Below, in pieces: positions 60,191 to 64,000 of a DNA stretch of 64,000 bases; position 1 is the stretch's first letter, and every line of letters starts with the position of its first letter. The notes below the pieces were generated by a model that saw nothing but the letters and a program-made list of their open reading frames with translations, had not been told where the DNA came from and ran no database searches. The DNA comes from Polytrichum commune (Eukaryota; Streptophyta; Polytrichopsida; Polytrichales; Polytrichaceae): contig OX485803.1 in NCBI GenBank assembly GCA_950295325.1, forward strand, positions 75,409,554 to 75,473,553, in the 5' to 3' direction. A program made the position numbers and the translations under genes.

Positions 60191-60912
60191 GTGGTCAACC
60201 TTGTATAGAGGGTAAACATGAACTATGGTTTCATAAAATCTTGTATGTTATATATGTGCTTATTTTTTTTATTGTATATATTTTATTTCAACAAACATTA
60301 AATCAAATCTAAACTAATTTGAATGTGATGAGGTGACAATTCTTGGCCTTCTAATGGAGAAGGGCTATGCCACATTCAAATCCTGCCAAAGATACCTTAT
60401 AGTGTTCACCTTATACATGAATGTGTCCGTTTGATTTTTTCCTTTGTCATTGTCTTTTCTTAAATGTTGTTTTAATGTTTTATAACATTTATTTGATGTT
60501 TAAAGGTGTTGATTTCATAATTTTTAGTGTTTATTTGATGGTTTTGGTTGTTGTTTTCATGTATTATTGAGAGTGTTTCATATATTCATGTATTCATACT
60601 TATGATTTTCTTTGAAAATATGATTTAATTTTTTTTATCATATGTAGTAATCAAAGTTGGATTAGTGTGCAAATAGCCTAAAATTTAGTATGTGAACCAA
60701 GTTATTACTTTATTTGTCAGTTTTGAAACCGATTGCTTATGAAACTTAGGGAAAATGACCAGGAAGCCAATAAAACATTAGGTTTTTCACTGCATTTATT
60801 TAATAAGCTTAGGCATTAGCCGAATGAGCATAAAGAACCACCGAGTGACATATGAAAAGAGGGGTAAAATTCTGAGCCACCCTATAAACTCCCCATTCAC
60901 TGGCCCTATCTC
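60191..60912. other. Intergenic, no recognised gene
   Basis: T-rich sequence between the dead hAT and a family A MITE. No coding or RNA feature seen. Confidence 0.45.
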
Positions 60913-61387
60913 GTGGTCGCTTTACACACAAACCAAGAGCCGTGACCATGAAAATCTAAGCACCCTTCAAAATCACCCAAAGGTCGTACCATATGAAATA
61001 CAAATCAAAATTTTATGCAATTGTTGGGCCCTCATGCTTAGTCTAAAGTAAAAGTGAACCATGTTGAGGGACCGCAACATATTATGTGGACAATCCAAAA
61101 TAATCATTAGTCCAAGACCCCACCTTGACTATATAATACTCATTGAAGCCAATGACAATTTAATTGCTTACCATGGTCTCTAGTTGTTTTACATCAAACC
61201 CATCTCTTTTTGATGGGCCCAAACCAATTAATATCAAGCAAACCTTGATACATGTAGATTTTTCATCTCTTCAAAAGGCTTTGGTCCTTGAGGCCCTCAG
61301 AGTCTAGTGTAAAGTGAACTTGGAATGTGTCCGGCTTCTCAACCATTCACGGCACAAGGGCCCTCAAGCTCTAGTGTGTAGTGGCCC
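60913..61387. mobile_element. Family A MITE, diverged copy
   Basis: The left end GTGGTCGCTTTACACACAAA and the right end AGTGTGTAGTGGCCC are diverged versions of the family A termini, and the interior shares AAGAGCCGTGACCATGAAAA and the GGGCCCTCA block. TTA follows the right end, but the left flank does not match. Confidence 0.68.
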
Positions 61388-62401
61388 TTATGCAATTCAT
61401 GAATTTTTGGACTCCGATCACTTTTGCATTTGAATTTGTGTCAACATGACCTTCAATTGTTATGTAACATACCTATCAAGATGTCTTAGTGGGATAGGTA
61501 CATAGGTGTCCCAATTCTTCGAATTCACTTTGCATAAACTGCTTCGAAATTCCGTGTTTGGCCCTTAGAAGAACACGTCATTTAATGTCAATCCCTATGC
61601 TCACCAAATTTAAAAGTATAAAATAGGGCTCGAACTAGCTATTTAGCTATCGGAGTTGGGGCACCTATCTTGCCAATGTAAAGGGAATTTATCCCAACTG
61701 GGTCTCGCAAGACTGATTTGGGGTCTTTGATGCTAATTACGAAATCAAACCAACTAGCCAACTCATTTTGTATGTTATAATATGCCTAAGTACATTTTTG
61801 TAGGAGTCCAAACAAATTCAACGTGTGTCATGATTAATGTATGATTTAGATCAACTAAAGAAAGTAGTGGCTTAGTACACGGTAGACTACGTTTATGTAA
61901 GATGGGTGGGGATCAAGCTCAAATAGCAAGTTCTCAGAGAGTGGGAATTATCGTGTATGAGCGTGTTTCTCATTCATCCAACAAAAAAACCCTAAAATAA
62001 CATGCAACCCAAATATTACTTTTTGAACTTCATTTGACACTGGAATAGCTTCAAAGACCCCAAATTAGTGTACTTGAGGTCATTTGAGATGAATGCAACA
62101 AACTTATAGAGGATAAAGTTATAATAATAATAATAATAATTTATAAATGTTTTGGGCCAAAAGTTGGCCCAAAGATATTTCCAATGTCTAGAGTCTCCCA
62201 TAACCTCTAATTCCTCCCCACTTTAGCACGGAAACCATGAACATGTGTCATGGCATTATTGGTTCTTGCATGTTCGAAATTCAACCCCAACTTGATTGAA
62301 ATTATGGCACCCTATAGGTTTCCAATGGGGTCTTCATCGGGAATAGGCACCTCTACTCTAATGATCATAGACCCTCAACCTCATGTGTGAAGTGGCCCTT
62401 A
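61388..62401. other. Intergenic with a stray family A right end
   Basis: ATGTGTGAAGTGGCCC followed by TTA ends at 62401 and is a family A right terminus. No matching left terminus was found, so it is a truncated copy. An ATA microsatellite lies at 62121-62140. No gene recognised. Confidence 0.5.
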
Positions 62402-62963
62402 GATTCATAGCGACACTTCTTTGGGTTTAAGATAACTAAGGTTGGGGCACTTAGAATTGATAAAATAAGAGAGTTTGCATGTGTTTAGGAGGAGTTAATA
62501 GCAGGAAATTGTTTTTCTTGCGAAGAGAAACAAATTCTAAGGAGAATGCAAATATTTATTTTAAAAAATCATGAATATGGAAATTGCTACAAAATTCGAA
62601 GTGTATATTTTAGGGTTACACATAGTTGATTTATAGGTTAACCCACTCATCTCAATGCTACTCCTTGGCTATGACAATTGTCAAAATTCTTATGAGGGTA
62701 TCAATCACAAGCCCCACAAAACTTTAACTTTTGTTTGCCTAAAAAATATAGATCTCCGTCAATGACAACAGTACATGACCCTAGTGAGTGGTTAAATGGA
62801 CTTGGTTGACTATGGATGCCTCGACCTTACATTTGATTCATAGTCAATGCTCTAAAAGCATAAAAAATCAATTATATAATGTTGTAAAACCACCAATCTT
62901 TCCAGTAAGTTCTTTACATGAAAGTTGTTAGTTCTTTAATTATCCTAAATTAAATAGGATCAC

Positions 62964-64000
62964 ATGTTGTTCTCCTTTCGAAGACTTCAAAAACCCAAAA
63001 CTGGAGGATCCTTTATTTTCAATTCAAGGGGAAACCACACAGGTATGAAAACGGCGGTTTCAAAACAGAGTTTGGTAAGCCAAGGTAAAAGAATAGCAAG
63101 CCATGGCCATGGTGCTCCACACACCTGCGTTGCCTCCGTCGTGGTGTCCAACCTCCATCACCTCCAAAACCAATCACCTCATGCGGTGTGTGCATTGATT
63201 CTGATCCGCCATGCTCCTCATGGGTGGTGGGAAATATTACCTGGGATAACTTAAGCTTACAAGGCCAGCAGTACCACCTGTCTCATGTGTCATTGTGAGG
63301 TTGTTAGCTCAGAGCAAATGCATCTGTTCCTCGTATTGCATTGGCTTTCAAATTAGTTCCTAATGTCTCACTTGAGCCTGGGGGATCTATGGACTGACTG
63401 TGTATATATATGTGTGGGTGGGTGACTACAGGTTATTGAGCTTGAGCTTGCAACAGGCACCCTTTTCTTTACACTTTCAAGGATTCCAAGTTTTTACGGC
63501 GTGGGAGTCCAGTTGGACCGATGGTTGCATGTGTATATGCCTTGACAAAGGTGATGCATGGCCTCATTCTGTTGATTGATGGCAACCATGGGTTACATCT
63601 ATGTATTTAACTTTTAGCACAGACCCACCACACTTTGCTTACCTTTTTTTGCTGTAATTTTTTGATTTCAGGAACTAGCCAAGTATCGCGATCAACACAG
63701 CCCTCTGAAGGAGACTTCTCAGTAAGACTGCATCAATTGTTCGTAATTATAATTGAGGGAGTACTGCGAATTGGAGCAATGCAGTCAACTTTGTTTCAAC
63801 CTCGCTTTGCACAGAAATCTGCCAATTGGGATGGCAGTCGTTCTGGAAGATTGGAGTTGTAGACTACTCAGCTTTCTCTGAAGATTTATCCAAGAATGAA
63901 GAGCATGTATGATGGCTTCCTGGAAGGGAGCAAAGACTTGTATTTCAACATGAGTGTGAACCAAATTCCAGGTTCTGAAATGCAAAGATTTAAACCTGAT
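62964..64000 (+). CDS. Possible 5' end of an unrecognised gene, cut by window edge
   Basis: Three segments join with consistent phase through GT..AG borders: 62964-63042 (donor ACACAG|GTATG), 63672-63721 (acceptor GATTTCAG, donor TTCTCA|GTAAGA) and 63872-64000 (acceptor GACTACTCAG, open to the edge). The joined start has MLFSFRRLQKPKTGGSFIF, rich in basic residues and lacking acidic ones, possibly an organelle presequence. The third segment contains SMYDGFLEGSKDLYFN and NQIPGSEMQRFKPD. I do not recognise the family. Support is only phase and splice signals over a short length; the middle exon is just 50 bases. It could be chance. Confidence 0.4.

Noticed and set aside
1-64000. CRISPR arrays, bacterial operons or prophage
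   Set aside because: Spliced plant genes and plant transposons dominate. The tandem arrays seen have no spacer structure.

Overview
The window looks like nuclear DNA of a land plant, probably a non-seed plant such as a fern, lycophyte or bryophyte. That placement is inference. It rests on four recognisable host genes with plant-type sequence, plant-like introns, AT-rich intergenic DNA full of small inverted-repeat elements, and a decayed DUF7869-like transposon of a kind I associate with non-seed plants. No species can be named from the sequence alone.

Four host genes all lie on the minus strand. They are a plastid-type phosphoserine aminotransferase (6547-9099, two coding exons), a SERINC/TMS1-type multipass membrane protein (26261-29429, six coding exons plus a predicted 5'UTR intron), the theta subunit of the cytosolic chaperonin CCT (36287-37939, one uninterrupted exon) and a membrane-anchored A1 aspartyl protease resembling Arabidopsis APCB1 (43748-48583, nine exons). 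Exon borders were placed by GT/AG signals, reading phase and family continuity; phases close in every model. A fifth, unrecognised gene may begin on the plus strand at 62964 and run off the right edge.

The rest is mostly mobile DNA. The clearest element is a complete 4,869-bp hAT transposon (10224-15092) with 15-bp terminal inverted repeats, an exact 8-bp target duplication and an intact three-exon 903-aa transposase. It sits about 1.1 kb upstream of the aminotransferase start codon, next to its likely promoter. Also present are a DUF7869-like pseudogene (3040-4303), a LINE-type RNase H remnant (about 18941-21420) split by a 357-bp foldback element, and a second, dead hAT of the DUF4371/ZNF862-like type (58222-60190). 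Several short inverted-repeat families recur. For this report they are called A (Tourist-like, TWA target duplication), B, C, D, E and F. One family A copy is nested in a family B copy with a clean target duplication, and a second B copy approximates the empty site.

Secondary themes are tandem duplications in gene leaders and introns (aminotransferase, SERINC, protease), diverged copies of the CCT8 leader downstream of the gene's 5' end, and a 164-bp near-perfect palindrome at 55461-55624. The host genes have unrelated functions (serine biosynthesis, membrane lipid or serine handling, protein folding, proteolysis), and nothing suggests they form a cluster.
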